Source: Kaistia dalseonensis
GTDB lineage: Bacteria > Pseudomonadota > Alphaproteobacteria > Rhizobiales > Kaistiaceae
Length of the DNA stretch: 64,000 nucleotides
Reading direction: 5' to 3'
Assembly (NCBI RefSeq): GCF_030814715.1
Contig: NZ_JAUSVO010000001.1
Coordinates: 744,001 to 808,000, forward strand
Below are positions 8,773-18,238 of the stretch, piece after piece (positions within the stretch are counted from its first letter, which is position 1; each line of letters starts with the position of its first letter). The position numbers and the translations under genes are program-made. A model generated the notes under the pieces. The model saw only the letters and a program-made list of their open reading frames with translations, was not told where the DNA came from and did not search any database.

Positions 8773-9513
8773 ATGCTGAAGACCATCATCGTCAGCGCCT
8801 TTGGCGCAGGCTTGCTCGTGGGCGCGATTCTGACTGGCGTGCAGCTTGTCACGACCGAGCCGCTCATCCTCCACGGCGAAACGTTCGAAAAGGCGGCAGA
8901 GGCCGCACCAGCGGTCGCTGCGAGCGTGCCGCACGACCATGGAGCCGACTCGGTATCGCATGGGCCTGCTGCCGCCCCCGAGGCGCATCATCACGACGAA
9001 GGCGCCTGGGAGCCGACGGACGGTTTCGAGCGCTCCGCCTATACGCTGCTCGCCAATCTGCTGATGGGTGTCGCCGTATCGGCGATCCTGCTCGGCGTCA
9101 TGACGCTGAAGGGCGGGCGCATCGATGCGCGGACCGGCGTGCTCTGGGGCCTTGGCGGTTTCTTCGCCGCCTCGCTGCTGCCCTCGCTCGGCCTGTCGCC
9201 GGAACTGCCGGGAACGGCCGCGGCCGAGATCACCTCGCGCCAGATCTGGTGGCTCTCGACCGCCGCAGCGTCGGCCGTTGGCCTCGCGCTGATCGTCTTC
9301 GGATCGGCATGGTTCTGGAAGGCCGCAGGCGTCGTCATTGCCATCGTCCCGCATGTGATCGGCGCGCCGCAGCCGCCGACGCTGGAAGCCGCCTATCCGG
9401 CGGCGCTCGGCGCGGAGTTCGTCGCCGCCTCGCTCGTCGTCAGCGCGCTGCTCTGGTCGCTCTCCGGCGTCTTTTCCGGCTGGCTCTACCAGCGCCTGTC
9501 GCGGAGCGACTGA
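8773..9513 (+). CDS. cbtA: Cobalt transporter subunit CbtA
   Basis: A 246-residue membrane protein of the CbtA family, with about five or six hydrophobic segments. After the first helix (IIVSAFGAGLLVGAILTGVQL) there is a histidine-rich periplasmic loop containing PHDHGADSVSH and EAHHHDEGAWEP, a likely metal-collecting element. Later segments include GLGGFFAASLLPSLGLSPELPG, which is typical of the family. It lies 16 bases after cbtB with GAGGA ahead of the ATG, so both sit under the riboswitch. It supplies cobalt for the CobN chelatase encoded 2 kb downstream. Confidence 0.9.
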   Translation: MLKTIIVSAFGAGLLVGAILTGVQLVTTEPLILHGETFEKAAEAAPAVAASVPHDHGADSVSHGPAAAPEAHHHDEGAWEPTDGFERSAYTLLANLLMGVAVSAILLGVMTLKGGRIDARTGVLWGLGGFFAASLLPSLGLSPELPGTAAAEITSRQIWWLSTAAASAVGLALIVFGSAWFWKAAGVVIAIVPHVIGAPQPPTLEAAYPAALGAEFVAASLVVSALLWSLSGVFSGWLYQRLSRSD

Positions 9514-9519
9514 GAGGCC

Positions 9520-10074
9520 ATGTCCACACCACGACATCCGCCGAGAACGGCGCTCGTTCTCGGCGGGGCCCGCTCCGGCAAAAGCCGCTTTGCCGAGGAC
9601 CTTGCGATTCGGACCGGGCTGGAGCCCGTCTATATCGCCACGGCCGAGGCGCGCGACGGCGAGATGAGCGATCGGATCGGGCATCATCGTGCGCGGCGCG
9701 GCGATCAATGGTCGACGATCGAGGCGCCACTCGCCCTCGTTCCCGCCCTCGTCGCGCAGGCGGATGTCGGCCGGGTCGTCCTGGTCGACTGCCTGACGCT
9801 CTGGCTCTCCAACCTCATGGAGGTTGGGCGCGATCCGCTGGCGGAAGGCGAGGCGCTGGCTGCGGCGCTTCTCGAAATCGCTGGTCCCGTCGTGCTCGTC
9901 TCGAACGAGGTCGGCAGTGGTATCGTGCCTATGAATGCGCTCGCGCGCCGCTTTGCCGATGAGCAGGGCCGGCTCAACCAGACCATTGCGCGGGCCGCAG
10001 CATCCGTCTTTCTCGTAGCGGCGGGACTGCCCGTTAGCCTCAAGCCCAATCCGCACCCGGAGTATTCGCTTTGA
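9520..10074 (+). CDS. cobU: Adenosylcobinamide kinase / adenosylcobinamide-phosphate guanylyltransferase
   Basis: A 184-residue bifunctional enzyme (CobU; CobP in Pseudomonas denitrificans naming). It phosphorylates adenosylcobinamide and then transfers GMP to give adenosylcobinamide-GDP, in the cytoplasm. The P-loop is LVLGGARSGKSRFAEDLA (about residues 9-26), followed by YIATAEARDGEM and HHRARRGDQWSTIEAP, which carries the histidine that takes GMP in this family. VDCLTLWLSNLM and SNEVGSGIVPMNALARRFADEQGRLNQ are also diagnostic. It begins 6 bases after cbtA and overlaps cobW by 4 bases. Confidence 0.95.
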   Translation: MSTPRHPPRTALVLGGARSGKSRFAEDLAIRTGLEPVYIATAEARDGEMSDRIGHHRARRGDQWSTIEAPLALVPALVAQADVGRVVLVDCLTLWLSNLMEVGRDPLAEGEALAAALLEIAGPVVLVSNEVGSGIVPMNALARRFADEQGRLNQTIARAAASVFLVAAGLPVSLKPNPHPEYSL

Positions 10075-11087
10075 CCCCCCGCATTCCCGCCACCATCGTC
10101 ACCGGCTTCCTCGGCGCCGGCAAGACGACGCTGATCCGCAACCTGATCGCGCAGGCGAACGGCAAGCGCATCGCGCTCATCGTCAACGAATTCGGCGATA
10201 TGGGCTTTGACGGCGAACTTCTCGCCGATTGCGGCGATGACGACTGCAAGCCCGATACGGTGATCGAACTCACCAATGGCTGCATCTGCTGCACGGTCGC
10301 CGATGATTTCCTGCCGACGATCGAAGCGCTGCTGGCGCGAGAGCCGGCGCCGGATCATATCGTGATCGAGACCTCCGGCCTCGCTCTGCCACAGCCTCTG
10401 GTCCGCGCCTTCACCTGGCCCTCGGTCCGCCATCGCGTCACCATCGACGGCGTGGTGACGGTCGTCGACGCGGCGGCGGTCTCGGAGGGGCGGTTTGCGG
10501 TCGACGAGGTGGCGCTGGCGGCGCAGCGGGCGGCCGATCCCTCGCTCGATCATGACGATCCGATCGAGGAATTGTTCGAGGACCAGCTCTCCTGCGCCGA
10601 TCTGATTGTGCTCTCCAAGACGGACCTGCTCGATGCGGCCGCTATCGCCGGCGTCGAGGCGATCGTGCGCGAGGGATCGCGTGGTGCGGCGCGCAGCGTC
10701 CATGGCACGCCGAACGGCCTGCCCTCCGAAATCCTGCTCGGTGTCGGCGCAGCGGCGGAAGACGACGCCTTCGAGCGCAAGAGCCATCACGATCTCGAAG
10801 GCGAAGAGCACGATCACGATGATTTCGACAGCTTCGTCGTCGAGACGAAGGCCTGGCCGTCGATCGATGCGCTCGGCGATGCCGTCCGTCTGGCGATGGG
10901 CGCGGCCGGCGTGCTCCGGATCAAGGGCAGGGTGGTCGTGACCGGCAAGGCGGCACCGGCCGTCGTCCAGGCGGTGGGACCCCGCGTCGAGACCTATTTC
11001 GCGCCGGGCGACAAGGCCGGCCGTCTGGTGGTGATCGGCGCGCGCGGGCTCGACCGCGCCACCGTCGAAACGCATTTGAAGGCCTGA
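10071..11087 (+). CDS. cobW: CobW, GTP-dependent metallochaperone of cobalamin synthesis
   Basis: A 338-residue G3E GTPase thought to deliver cobalt to the CobN chelatase. The P-loop is TGFLGAGKTTLIRNL (about residues 10-24), the metal-binding CxCC motif is GCICCTV (about 70), and SKTDLLD is the guanine-recognition motif. A histidine/acid-rich loop (KSHHDLEGEEHDHDD, about 236-250) is typical of CobW and may bind metal. The C-terminal CobW_C domain ends KGRVVVTGKAAPAVVQAVG. The start is a TTG at 10071 overlapping the cobU stop as TTGA; no ATG or GTG lies near the family N-terminus, so translation is probably coupled to cobU. Confidence 0.93.
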   Translation: MTPRIPATIVTGFLGAGKTTLIRNLIAQANGKRIALIVNEFGDMGFDGELLADCGDDDCKPDTVIELTNGCICCTVADDFLPTIEALLAREPAPDHIVIETSGLALPQPLVRAFTWPSVRHRVTIDGVVTVVDAAAVSEGRFAVDEVALAAQRAADPSLDHDDPIEELFEDQLSCADLIVLSKTDLLDAAAIAGVEAIVREGSRGAARSVHGTPNGLPSEILLGVGAAAEDDAFERKSHHDLEGEEHDHDDFDSFVVETKAWPSIDALGDAVRLAMGAAGVLRIKGRVVVTGKAAPAVVQAVGPRVETYFAPGDKAGRLVVIGARGLDRATVETHLKA

Positions 11088-11091
11088 ACCC

Positions 11092-14000
11092 ATGCATCTC
11101 GTCGCCGGCGAAATGGAGCGGATCGACGATGGCGGCAGCGCCGTCGATCTCGACCAGTCGCCCGGCGACATCGTCATTCTATCGGCGGCCGATAGCGAAC
11201 TCGCGGCGTTTGCCGCAGCCGCGAGCCGGGCGGGCGAAGGGCCGTCACTTCGCCTCGCCAATCTGATGCGGCTCAGCCACCCTTATTCGGTCGATCTCTA
11301 TATCGAGAAGACTCTCGAAGGCGCCCGGCTGGTCGTGATCCGCATGATGGGCGGTGTCGGCTATTGGCCCTATGGGCTGGAGGCGATGCGGAAGCTCGCA
11401 CGCGCCGGTGGGCCGAGGCTGGTGGTCGTTCCCGGCGAGGATCGCTGGGATGTTGGGCTCGAACCGTTCAACACTGTGCCGATCGATCAGGCGCGGCGGA
11501 TCTGGCGCTATTGCGTCGAGGCGGGGCCTGAGAATATCGGCCGCGCGCTGGCCTTCGGCCGTTATCTGATTGGCGATGGCCGGATGCCGCCCGAGGCGGA
11601 GCCCTTGCCGCCTATGGGCTTCTACCGGCCGTCCATCGGTGTCGTCGACGAGGACGCGGCGCTGGACGTGGTTGCAGGACGGCCGGCGGCGTTGATCGTA
11701 TTCTATCGCGCTCTGCTGGAGGGCGGCTCGACGGGTCCGATCGACGGCCTGGTCGCGGCACTGGACCGGCAGGGCATTGCGGCCGTGCCGGTTTTCGTCA
11801 CCAGCCTGAAGAACGATGTCGTCGCCGGGCGGATGATGGCGCTGACGGACCGGCTCGATCCTGCGATCGTGCTGAACGGGACCGCGTTTGCGATCTCCAA
11901 GCCGGGGCACGGCCATGCACCGACCGTGCTCGACCGACCTGGCCGGCCGGTGCTGCAAATCGTCTTCGCCGGCACCAGCCGCGACGCCTGGGCCGAATCG
12001 AGCCGGGGGCTCGGCCCGCGCGATCTGATCATGAATGTCGTGCTGCCGGAGGTCGACGGTCGCATCCTGACGCGGCCGGTCTCGTTCAAGGAGGAGATCC
12101 AGCGCGACGACGTGACCGATAGCCGGATCGTCGCCTACCGTCCGGATTTCGAACGGATCGATTTCGTCGCTCGCCAGGCCGCCGGCTGGGTGCGGCTTGG
12201 AGGCAGGCGCGCCAGCGAGCGGCGGATCGCGCTCGTGCTCTCCAACTATCCCGACCGCAATGGCCGCATCGGCAATGGCGTCGGCCTCGATACGCCGGAA
12301 AGCGCGACGCGGATCGCCGGCGCGATGGAGGCGGCAGGATATGCGATGGAGGGTTTTCCCGGGACGGGCAGGGCGCTGATGCAGGTTCTGCTCGGCGGGG
12401 CGATGAACGAAGCTGTGGATCTGTCCTCTGAGACGTTGCCCAGCGGCCCGCTCCCCCCATCCGGTTCCGTCATCCCGGGCGAAGCGCAGCTTCGACCCGG
12501 GACCCATGCAGCCGTATCCCTGGCAGCTCGGGCGATCGATGCCTCGGCTGAATGGGTCCCGGGTCAAGCCCGGGATGACGGAACTGGTGAGGGGGGAGGC
12601 CACTTCGCGGAAGCTGGCCAAGCAAGACCCTCACCCCACCCTCTCCCGCAAGCGGGCGAGGGAGTCCGGGCGGAGCGCGTGCCCGCAGTCTTGCCCCTCG
12701 AGGCCTATCGCGCGTTCCATGACGCCCTGCCTGAAACCGTCCGCGCGGCGCTCGCCGATCGCTGGGGCGCCCCCGAGGCAGACCCGCACTTTGCCGATGG
12801 GGCCTTTCAGCTCGCCATCCATCGCTATGGCAATGTCGTGGTCGGCATCCAGCCGGCGCGCGGCTATGGCATCGATCCGAAATCAACCTATCACGATCCC
12901 GATCTCGTTCCGCCGCATCATTATCTCGCCTTCTACGCCTGGCTGCGGACCGCATTCGCCGCGGACGCCATCGTCCATGTCGGCAAGCACGGCAATCTCG
13001 AATGGCTGCCCGGCAAGGCGCTCGGCCTCTCCTGCGCATGCTGGCCGGAAGTGGCGCTTGGGCCGACGCCGCTGATCTATCCGTTCATCGTCAATGATCC
13101 GGGCGAGGGCGCGCAGGCCAAACGACGAAGCTCCGCGGTGATCATCGATCATCTGATGCCGGCGCTGACGCGGGCTGAGGCGCATGGCGCCTTTGCCGAG
13201 CTGGAGACGCTGATCGACGAATACCAATTGGCGTTGGGCGCTGATCCGCGCCGACGCGACTATCTCGAGCGCGAGATACTCGATCGCGCCGCGCGCCATG
13301 GCATCGACCGCGATTTGAATATCGGGCGCGAGGACACGGGCAAGGCGCTGCGCGCGATCGACGCCCATCTCTGCGACATCAAGGAACTGCAGATCCGCGA
13401 CGGGCTGCACATTTTCGGGGCGAGCCCGCTCGACGAAGCTCGGATCGACACGTTGCTCGCCATCGCCCGCGTGCCGCGCTCCGGTGGGCGGCCCGAGAAT
13501 GGCTCGCTCACGCGTGCCATCGCCGCCGATCTCGGGCTCGGCGGTTTCGATCCGCTCGCCTGCGATCTCGGAGCGGAATGGGATCGCCCGAAGCCGCAGG
13601 CGCTCGCCGAGATCACCGACGCGCCGTGGCGGACGGAAGGCGATGCGGTCGAGCGGATCGAGATGCTGGCAAAGGCCTTAGTGCGCCGCGACCTGCCCCC
13701 TCTCCCCGAAGGGGGGAGGGCCGGGGAGGGGGACCGCCCGCTCGATCTCGCCGATCCCGCATCGTCTCTTGCTGTCGATCCTGACGTATCGCGCCCTTTG
13801 CCGGGCGTAGCACCCCCTCTCCAACTCTCCCCCCTTCGGGGAGAGAGGGTTGTGCCGGCATCTGGCCCCGCCACGGCGCCCATCCTCGACTGGATTGCTT
13901 CCGATCTCGCCCCCTCGCTCGATCGCTCCGGCGGCGATGAGATCGCCGCCGTGCTGACTGCGCTCGATGGTCGTTTCGTGCCGCCCGGCCCTTCCGGCGC

Positions 14001-15183
14001 GCCGTCGCGTGGGCGGCCGGACGTGCTGCCGACGGGCCGCAATTTCTACGCCGTCGACACGCGCGCCGTGCCGACCGAAGCGGCATGGCGCATCGGCAAG
14101 CTCGCCGCCGAGGCGCTCGTCATGCGCTACATGCAGGATGAAGGCGAATGGCCGCGCTCGGTCGCGATTTCGGCCTGGGGCACGGCCAATATGCGCACCG
14201 GCGGCGACGACATTGCGCAGGTTCTGGCCCTGATCGGCGCCGAGCCCGTCTGGGAGGCGGGCACGGGCCGCGTCACCGGTTTCCGCGTGTTGACCCTCTC
14301 GGAACTCCGCCGGCCGCGCGTCGACGTCACGCTGCGGATTTCGGGCATGTTCCGCGATGCCTTCCCGGAGCAGATCGACCTGATCGATTCGGCCGTTCGC
14401 GTCATCGCCGCGCGCGAGGAGCCGGACGACGCGAACCCAATCGCCGCCGCGCGCCATGACGGGCAGGATCTGGCGCGGATCTTCGGCGCCAAGCCGGGCG
14501 CCTATGGCGCCGGGCTGCAAGCCATGATCGACGGCAATCTCTGGGAGGCGCGCGACGACCTCGCCGAGGCGTTCGTCGCCTGGGGCGGCTTCGCCTATGG
14601 CGCTGGCGTCGACGGCGCGCCAGCGGCCGATCATCTGCGCGCCCGCCTCGCCGCGACCGATGCGGTCCTGCAGAACCAGGACAATCGTGAGCACGACATT
14701 CTCGACAGCGACGATTACTACCAGTTCCAGGGCGGTCTCTCCGCGACCGTCGAGATGCTGAAGGGGCGGGCGCCCCGCCTCTACCATGGCGATCATGCGC
14801 GGCCGGAGAACCCGGTGGTGCGGCCGCTTTCCGAGGAGATCGGCCGGGTCGTGCGCGGCCGGGCGATCAATCCGAAATGGATCGCCGGCTGCATGCGCCA
14901 TGGCTATAAGGGCGCCTTCGAGATGGCGGCGACGCTGGATTTTCTCTTCGCCTTCGCCGCCACGACCAATGCGGTCGGCGATCATCACTTCGATGCGCTC
15001 TACGACGCCTATCTCGTCGACGACACCGTGCGCGACTTCATCGCCGACGTGAACGCGCCGGCGCTTTCGGAGATGGCGGAGCGCTTCAGGCAGGCGATCG
15101 ATCGCGGCCTCTGGGCGCCGCGCCTCAACAGCGCCTACGATCATCTGGCGCGGCTCACCGCCGCGAGCAAGGAAACAGCATGA
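11092..15183 (+). CDS. cobN: Cobaltochelatase subunit CobN, with in-frame repeat insertions
   Basis: The 1363-residue large subunit of the aerobic ATP-dependent cobaltochelatase, which with CobS and CobT inserts cobalt into hydrogenobyrinic acid a,c-diamide. Diagnostic stretches are VHVGKHGNLEWLPGKALGLS, FIVNDPGEGAQAKRR, VLPTGRNFYAVDTRAVPT and AWGTANMRTGGDDIAQ. CobN is usually about 1250-1280 residues, so this copy is roughly 90 longer. The excess falls in two low-conservation stretches, about residues 448-540 and 868-922, encoded by palindromic DNA repeats annotated separately; the frame stays open through both. Both sites are between conserved blocks, so the protein may still work. The ATG lies 4 bases after cobW, and the TGA overlaps the cobO start. 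cobS and cobT are not in the window. Confidence 0.95.
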   Translation: MHLVAGEMERIDDGGSAVDLDQSPGDIVILSAADSELAAFAAAASRAGEGPSLRLANLMRLSHPYSVDLYIEKTLEGARLVVIRMMGGVGYWPYGLEAMRKLARAGGPRLVVVPGEDRWDVGLEPFNTVPIDQARRIWRYCVEAGPENIGRALAFGRYLIGDGRMPPEAEPLPPMGFYRPSIGVVDEDAALDVVAGRPAALIVFYRALLEGGSTGPIDGLVAALDRQGIAAVPVFVTSLKNDVVAGRMMALTDRLDPAIVLNGTAFAISKPGHGHAPTVLDRPGRPVLQIVFAGTSRDAWAESSRGLGPRDLIMNVVLPEVDGRILTRPVSFKEEIQRDDVTDSRIVAYRPDFERIDFVARQAAGWVRLGGRRASERRIALVLSNYPDRNGRIGNGVGLDTPESATRIAGAMEAAGYAMEGFPGTGRALMQVLLGGAMNEAVDLSSETLPSGPLPPSGSVIPGEAQLRPGTHAAVSLAARAIDASAEWVPGQARDDGTGEGGGHFAEAGQARPSPHPLPQAGEGVRAERVPAVLPLEAYRAFHDALPETVRAALADRWGAPEADPHFADGAFQLAIHRYGNVVVGIQPARGYGIDPKSTYHDPDLVPPHHYLAFYAWLRTAFAADAIVHVGKHGNLEWLPGKALGLSCACWPEVALGPTPLIYPFIVNDPGEGAQAKRRSSAVIIDHLMPALTRAEAHGAFAELETLIDEYQLALGADPRRRDYLEREILDRAARHGIDRDLNIGREDTGKALRAIDAHLCDIKELQIRDGLHIFGASPLDEARIDTLLAIARVPRSGGRPENGSLTRAIAADLGLGGFDPLACDLGAEWDRPKPQALAEITDAPWRTEGDAVERIEMLAKALVRRDLPPLPEGGRAGEGDRPLDLADPASSLAVDPDVSRPLPGVAPPLQLSPLRGERVVPASGPATAPILDWIASDLAPSLDRSGGDEIAAVLTALDGRFVPPGPSGAPSRGRPDVLPTGRNFYAVDTRAVPTEAAWRIGKLAAEALVMRYMQDEGEWPRSVAISAWGTANMRTGGDDIAQVLALIGAEPVWEAGTGRVTGFRVLTLSELRRPRVDVTLRISGMFRDAFPEQIDLIDSAVRVIAAREEPDDANPIAAARHDGQDLARIFGAKPGAYGAGLQAMIDGNLWEARDDLAEAFVAWGGFAYGAGVDGAPAADHLRARLAATDAVLQNQDNREHDILDSDDYYQFQGGLSATVEMLKGRAPRLYHGDHARPENPVVRPLSEEIGRVVRGRAINPKWIAGCMRHGYKGAFEMAATLDFLFAFAATTNAVGDHHFDALYDAYLVDDTVRDFIADVNAPALSEMAERFRQAIDRGLWAPRLNSAYDHLARLTAASKETA
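12464..12584. repeat. Nested palindromic repeat inserted in frame in cobN
   Basis: The outer arms are a perfect 17-base inverted repeat: GTTCCGTCATCCCGGGC at 12464-12480 and its complement at 12568-12584. A second perfect 14-base pair lies inside: GACCCGGGACCCAT at 12494-12507 and its complement at 12552-12565. The CGTCATCCCGGGC/GCCCGGGATGACG ends resemble dispersed intergenic palindromes seen in many rhizobial genomes. It is translated as part of CobN (about residues 458-498). Confidence 0.85.
12639..12662. repeat. Short palindrome in cobN, second inserted element
   Basis: CCCTCTCCCGC (12639-12649) is followed after two bases by GCGGGCGAGGG (12652-12662), an 11-base stem with one mismatch. 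It lies 55 bases after the nested palindrome, in the same non-conserved stretch of cobN, and is flanked by CCTCACCC, a common edge of such dispersed elements. Confidence 0.65.
13696..13849. repeat. Pair of inverted copies of a 37-base palindromic element in cobN
   Basis: A 37-base unit at 13696-13732 and the reverse complement of the unit at 13813-13849 match at 32 of 37 positions by direct comparison. Each unit folds on itself around CTTCGGGG or CCCCGAAG. The two flank an 80-base centre, so the whole resembles a small element with terminal inverted repeats. It is read through in frame as CobN residues about 869-920. Confidence 0.75.
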
Positions 15184-15803
15184 CGACCGAAATGACGGAA
15201 GCCGAGATCAACGCGCGCCACGCGGAGAAGATGAAGAAGAAGAAGGCGGTGCGAGACAAGATCCTCGCCTCGAAGACGGTCGAGAAGGGCCTGATCATCG
15301 TCCATACGGGCAAGGGCAAGGGCAAGTCGACCGCCGCCTTCGGCATGATCTTCCGCTCACTCGGCTATGGCTTCCCGGTCGGCATCGTGCAGTTCGTCAA
15401 GGGCTCGTGGGAGACGGGCGAGCGGATCGCGCTGGAGAAATTCGGCGACCTCGTCACCATCAACCGGCTCGGCGAGGGCTTCACCTGGGAAACGCAGGAT
15501 CGCGAGCGCGACATCGCCGCGGCGCGTAAGGCCTGGGAGACGGCAAAGGAACTGATCAAGAGCGGCGCCTGTCACATCGTGCTGATGGACGAGCTCAACA
15601 TAGTGCTGCGCTATGACTACCTGCCCGTCGACGAGGTCGTCGCCTTCCTGCGCGATGAGAAGCCGGCCGATGTCCATGTCATCATTACCGGTCGCAATGC
15701 GCCCGAGGCGCTGATCGAGATCGCCGATCTCGTCACCGAGATGGAACTGGTCAAGCATCCCTTCCGCTCCGGCGTGAAGGCGCAGAAGGGCATCGAGTTT
15801 TGA
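15180..15803 (+). CDS. cobO: Cob(I)yrinic acid a,c-diamide adenosyltransferase
   Basis: A 207-residue CobA/CobO-type ATP:corrinoid adenosyltransferase, which attaches the adenosyl ligand to the cobalt of the corrinoid. The nucleotide-binding loop is [20 protein letters not shown] (about residues 40-59). Other family features are [16 protein letters not shown], the [14 protein letters not shown] stretch and [22 protein letters not shown]. The N-terminal region is lysine-rich ([14 protein letters not shown]), as in rhizobial homologues. The ATG at 15180 overlaps the cobN stop as ATGA. It acts after CobN, which is consistent with the gene order. Confidence 0.95.
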   Translation: MTTEMTEAEINARHAEKMKKKKAVRDKILASKTVEKGLIIVHTGKGKGKSTAAFGMIFRSLGYGFPVGIVQFVKGSWETGERIALEKFGDLVTINRLGEGFTWETQDRERDIAAARKAWETAKELIKSGACHIVLMDELNIVLRYDYLPVDEVVAFLRDEKPADVHVIITGRNAPEALIEIADLVTEMELVKHPFRSGVKAQKGIEF

Positions 15804-15819
15804 GCCGCGCCAGCTAGCG

Positions 15820-17280
15820 ATGGCCACCCCCGCGATCATGTTTCAGGGCACGGGCTCGAATGTCGGCAAGTCGACACTCGTCGCCGGCCTTGCGCGGCTG
15901 TTCTCACGTCGCGGCCTAAGGGTCGCGCCGTTCAAGCCGCAGAACATGTCGAACAACGCCGCGGTGACCATCGACGGCGGCGAGATCGGCCGTGCGCAGG
16001 CGCTGCAGGCCCGCGCCGCCGGATTGCCGCCCAGCGTCCACATGAACCCCGTGCTGCTCAAGCCGGAGAGCGAGACCGGATCCCAGATCATCGTGCAGGG
16101 CAGGCGCTTCGGCACGATGAAGGCGCGGGAATATGGAAGCCGCAAGGCCGAATTGCTGCCGAAGGTCCTGGAGAGCTTCGCGATCGTCGGCCGAGATGCC
16201 GATCTGGTGCTCGTCGAAGGGGCGGGAAGTCCGGCCGAAATCAACCTGCGGCGCGGTGACATCGCCAATATGGGCTTTGCCGAAGCGGCCGACCTCCCCG
16301 TTGTGCTCGTCGGCGACATCGACCGGGGCGGCGTGATCGCCAGCCTGGTCGGCACGCGCGCGATCCTGCCGCGCGCCGATCGCGATCGCATCCAGGCCTT
16401 CCTCATCAACAAGATGCGCGGCGATGTTCGTCTCTTCGACGAGGGCATCACCGCGATCTCTGGCGCGACGGGTTGGGCCTCGCTCGGCGTCGTGCCGTGG
16501 TTTTCGGAGGCGGGTCGCCTGCCAGCCGAGGATATTCTCGATCTCGGCCGGAGCGCGCCGACATCGGGCGGCATCGTGATCGCCGTGCCGATGCTGCCGC
16601 GAATCGCCAATTTCGACGATCTCGATCCGCTGAAGCTCGAGCCCGGCGTCTCGGTCGTTCTGGTCCGGCCCGGCGACCCGATCCCGATCGCCGATCTCGT
16701 TCTCATTCCGGGCTCGAAATCGACCATTGCCGATCTCACCTTCCTGCGCGCCCAAGGCTGGGACATCGACATTGTCGCGCATCGCCGGCGCGGCGGCCGG
16801 GTGGTGGGCATCTGCGGAGGTTATCAGATGCTCGGACGGACCATCAGCGATCCGGACGGTATCGAGGACCCGCCCGGAACTGTTGCTGGCCTCGGCCTGC
16901 TCGACATCGAGACCGTGCTGACCGCCGACAAGACGACGGCGCCTTTTTCAGGGCGCGCTGCCGGATCGGAGAGGCCGGTCATCGGCTATGAGATCCATCT
17001 CGGCCGCAGCAGCGGACCGGATCGGGAGCGGCCCTGGCTAATGGGCGCCGGGGGCGGCGAGGGGGCGGTATCAGGCGATGGCCGCGTGCGCGGCTCCTAT
17101 GTGCATGGGCTCTTCGCGGGCGACCAGTTCCGCCGCGCCTTCCTGGCCGAACTGGGCGCTGGACCGTCGAATCTTTCCTATGAGGCGGAGATCGAACGGG
17201 TCCTGGACCGGCTGGCCGACCATCTGGAACAGCATGTCGATTGCGACGCGATCCTCAGGATAGCAGCCAGAGCGCGATGA
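15820..17280 (+). CDS. cobQ: Cobyric acid synthase (glutamine-hydrolysing amidotransferase)
   Basis: A 486-residue CobQ/CbiP enzyme that amidates four side chains of adenosylcobyrinic acid a,c-diamide using glutamine and ATP. The N-terminal ATP-binding domain begins [23 protein letters not shown] and continues with [14 protein letters not shown]. The C-terminal glutamine amidotransferase domain has the nucleophile cysteine in [12 protein letters not shown] (about residue 333) and the histidine in [11 protein letters not shown]. Length is normal. The ATG is 16 bases after cobO. Its last 26 bases overlap the 3' end of cobD on the other strand. Confidence 0.95.
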   Translation: MATPAIMFQGTGSNVGKSTLVAGLARLFSRRGLRVAPFKPQNMSNNAAVTIDGGEIGRAQALQARAAGLPPSVHMNPVLLKPESETGSQIIVQGRRFGTMKAREYGSRKAELLPKVLESFAIVGRDADLVLVEGAGSPAEINLRRGDIANMGFAEAADLPVVLVGDIDRGGVIASLVGTRAILPRADRDRIQAFLINKMRGDVRLFDEGITAISGATGWASLGVVPWFSEAGRLPAEDILDLGRSAPTSGGIVIAVPMLPRIANFDDLDPLKLEPGVSVVLVRPGDPIPIADLVLIPGSKSTIADLTFLRAQGWDIDIVAHRRRGGRVVGICGGYQMLGRTISDPDGIEDPPGTVAGLGLLDIETVLTADKTTAPFSGRAAGSERPVIGYEIHLGRSSGPDRERPWLMGAGGGEGAVSGDGRVRGSYVHGLFAGDQFRRAFLAELGAGPSNLSYEAEIERVLDRLADHLEQHVDCDAILRIAARAR

Positions 17281-18238
17281 TCGCGACCAGGACGCCGGCG
17301 AGTGCGGTGGCGGCGAAGAGCACGCGCGAGGCGCGCTTGATGTCGTTGACGGAGGCATCATGGCGGCCGGAATCGTTCAGGAAGGGATCATCCACGATCC
17401 GCTCGCCATAGCGGCGCGGTCCTGCGAGCGCGATGTCGAGCGCGCCGGCCATCGCCGCCTCCGGCCAGCCGGCATTGGGGGAGCGATGCTTGCCGGCATC
17501 GTCGAGCATGACGAGGAAGGACTGCTTGATGGTGCCGCCGACAAAGGGCGCCGCCATGGCGATCAGGAAGCCGGAAAGCCGGCTCGCGGGCAGATTCACC
17601 AGATCGTCGAGCCGCGCCGCCGCCCAGCCGAAGGCTTCGTGACGCGCGGTGCGATGGCCGATCATCGAATCGGCCGTGTTGATCAACTTGTAGGCGAAGA
17701 GGCCGGGCAGGCCGAAGATCGCCATCCAGAGCGCCGGCGCGACGAAACCATCGGAGAAATTCTCGGCCGTCGATTCGATCGCGGCGCGGGACACGCCGGC
17801 TTCATCGAGGCTGTCGGGATCGCGGCCGACAATCATCGACACGGCCTTTCGCGCCGCGCGCAGCCCGCCGTCCGCAAAGCTCTGGCGGACCCGGTCGACA
17901 TGATCATAGAGGCTGCGGCTCGCCAAGAAGACCGAACCGATCACCGGAACGAACACGAACCCATGGTCGAAGCGGGCGAGGCTCCGCTCGATCAACAATC
18001 CTGCAGCCCAGGCCAGGGTGACCAGCACGACGATCGTGAACGTCCCCATAGCGCGGCGCAGCGCCTGTCCTGAACTGTCGCGATTGAGCCATCGATCAAA
18101 TGCGCCGATCAGCGCGCCAAACCAGGTGACCGGATGCGGGATACGGCGCCAGATCCAATCGGGATCGCCGATCGCCGCATCGATCACGATTGCGGCGAGC
18201 ACGAGCCAGAGCCGGGCTTCGAGCGAAAATGCGGTCAT
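17255..18238 (-). CDS. cobD: Adenosylcobinamide-phosphate synthase CobD (CbiB), membrane protein
   Basis: A 327-residue integral membrane protein that attaches the aminopropanol arm to cobyric acid. The N-terminal [33 protein letters not shown] is the typical CbiB/CobD signature. Later features are [26 protein letters not shown] and the segment [41 protein letters not shown], here quoted in part as DSMIGHR and [13 protein letters not shown]. About five or six hydrophobic segments are present. It converges on cobQ with a 26-base overlap, so it is transcribed separately from the riboswitch operon. No cobalamin riboswitch is visible upstream of its start. Confidence 0.93.
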   Translation of the reverse strand: MTAFSLEARLWLVLAAIVIDAAIGDPDWIWRRIPHPVTWFGALIGAFDRWLNRDSSGQALRRAMGTFTIVVLVTLAWAAGLLIERSLARFDHGFVFVPVIGSVFLASRSLYDHVDRVRQSFADGGLRAARKAVSMIVGRDPDSLDEAGVSRAAIESTAENFSDGFVAPALWMAIFGLPGLFAYKLINTADSMIGHRTARHEAFGWAAARLDDLVNLPASRLSGFLIAMAAPFVGGTIKQSFLVMLDDAGKHRSPNAGWPEAAMAGALDIALAGPRRYGERIVDDPFLNDSGRHDASVNDIKRASRVLFAATALAGVLVAIIALWLLS

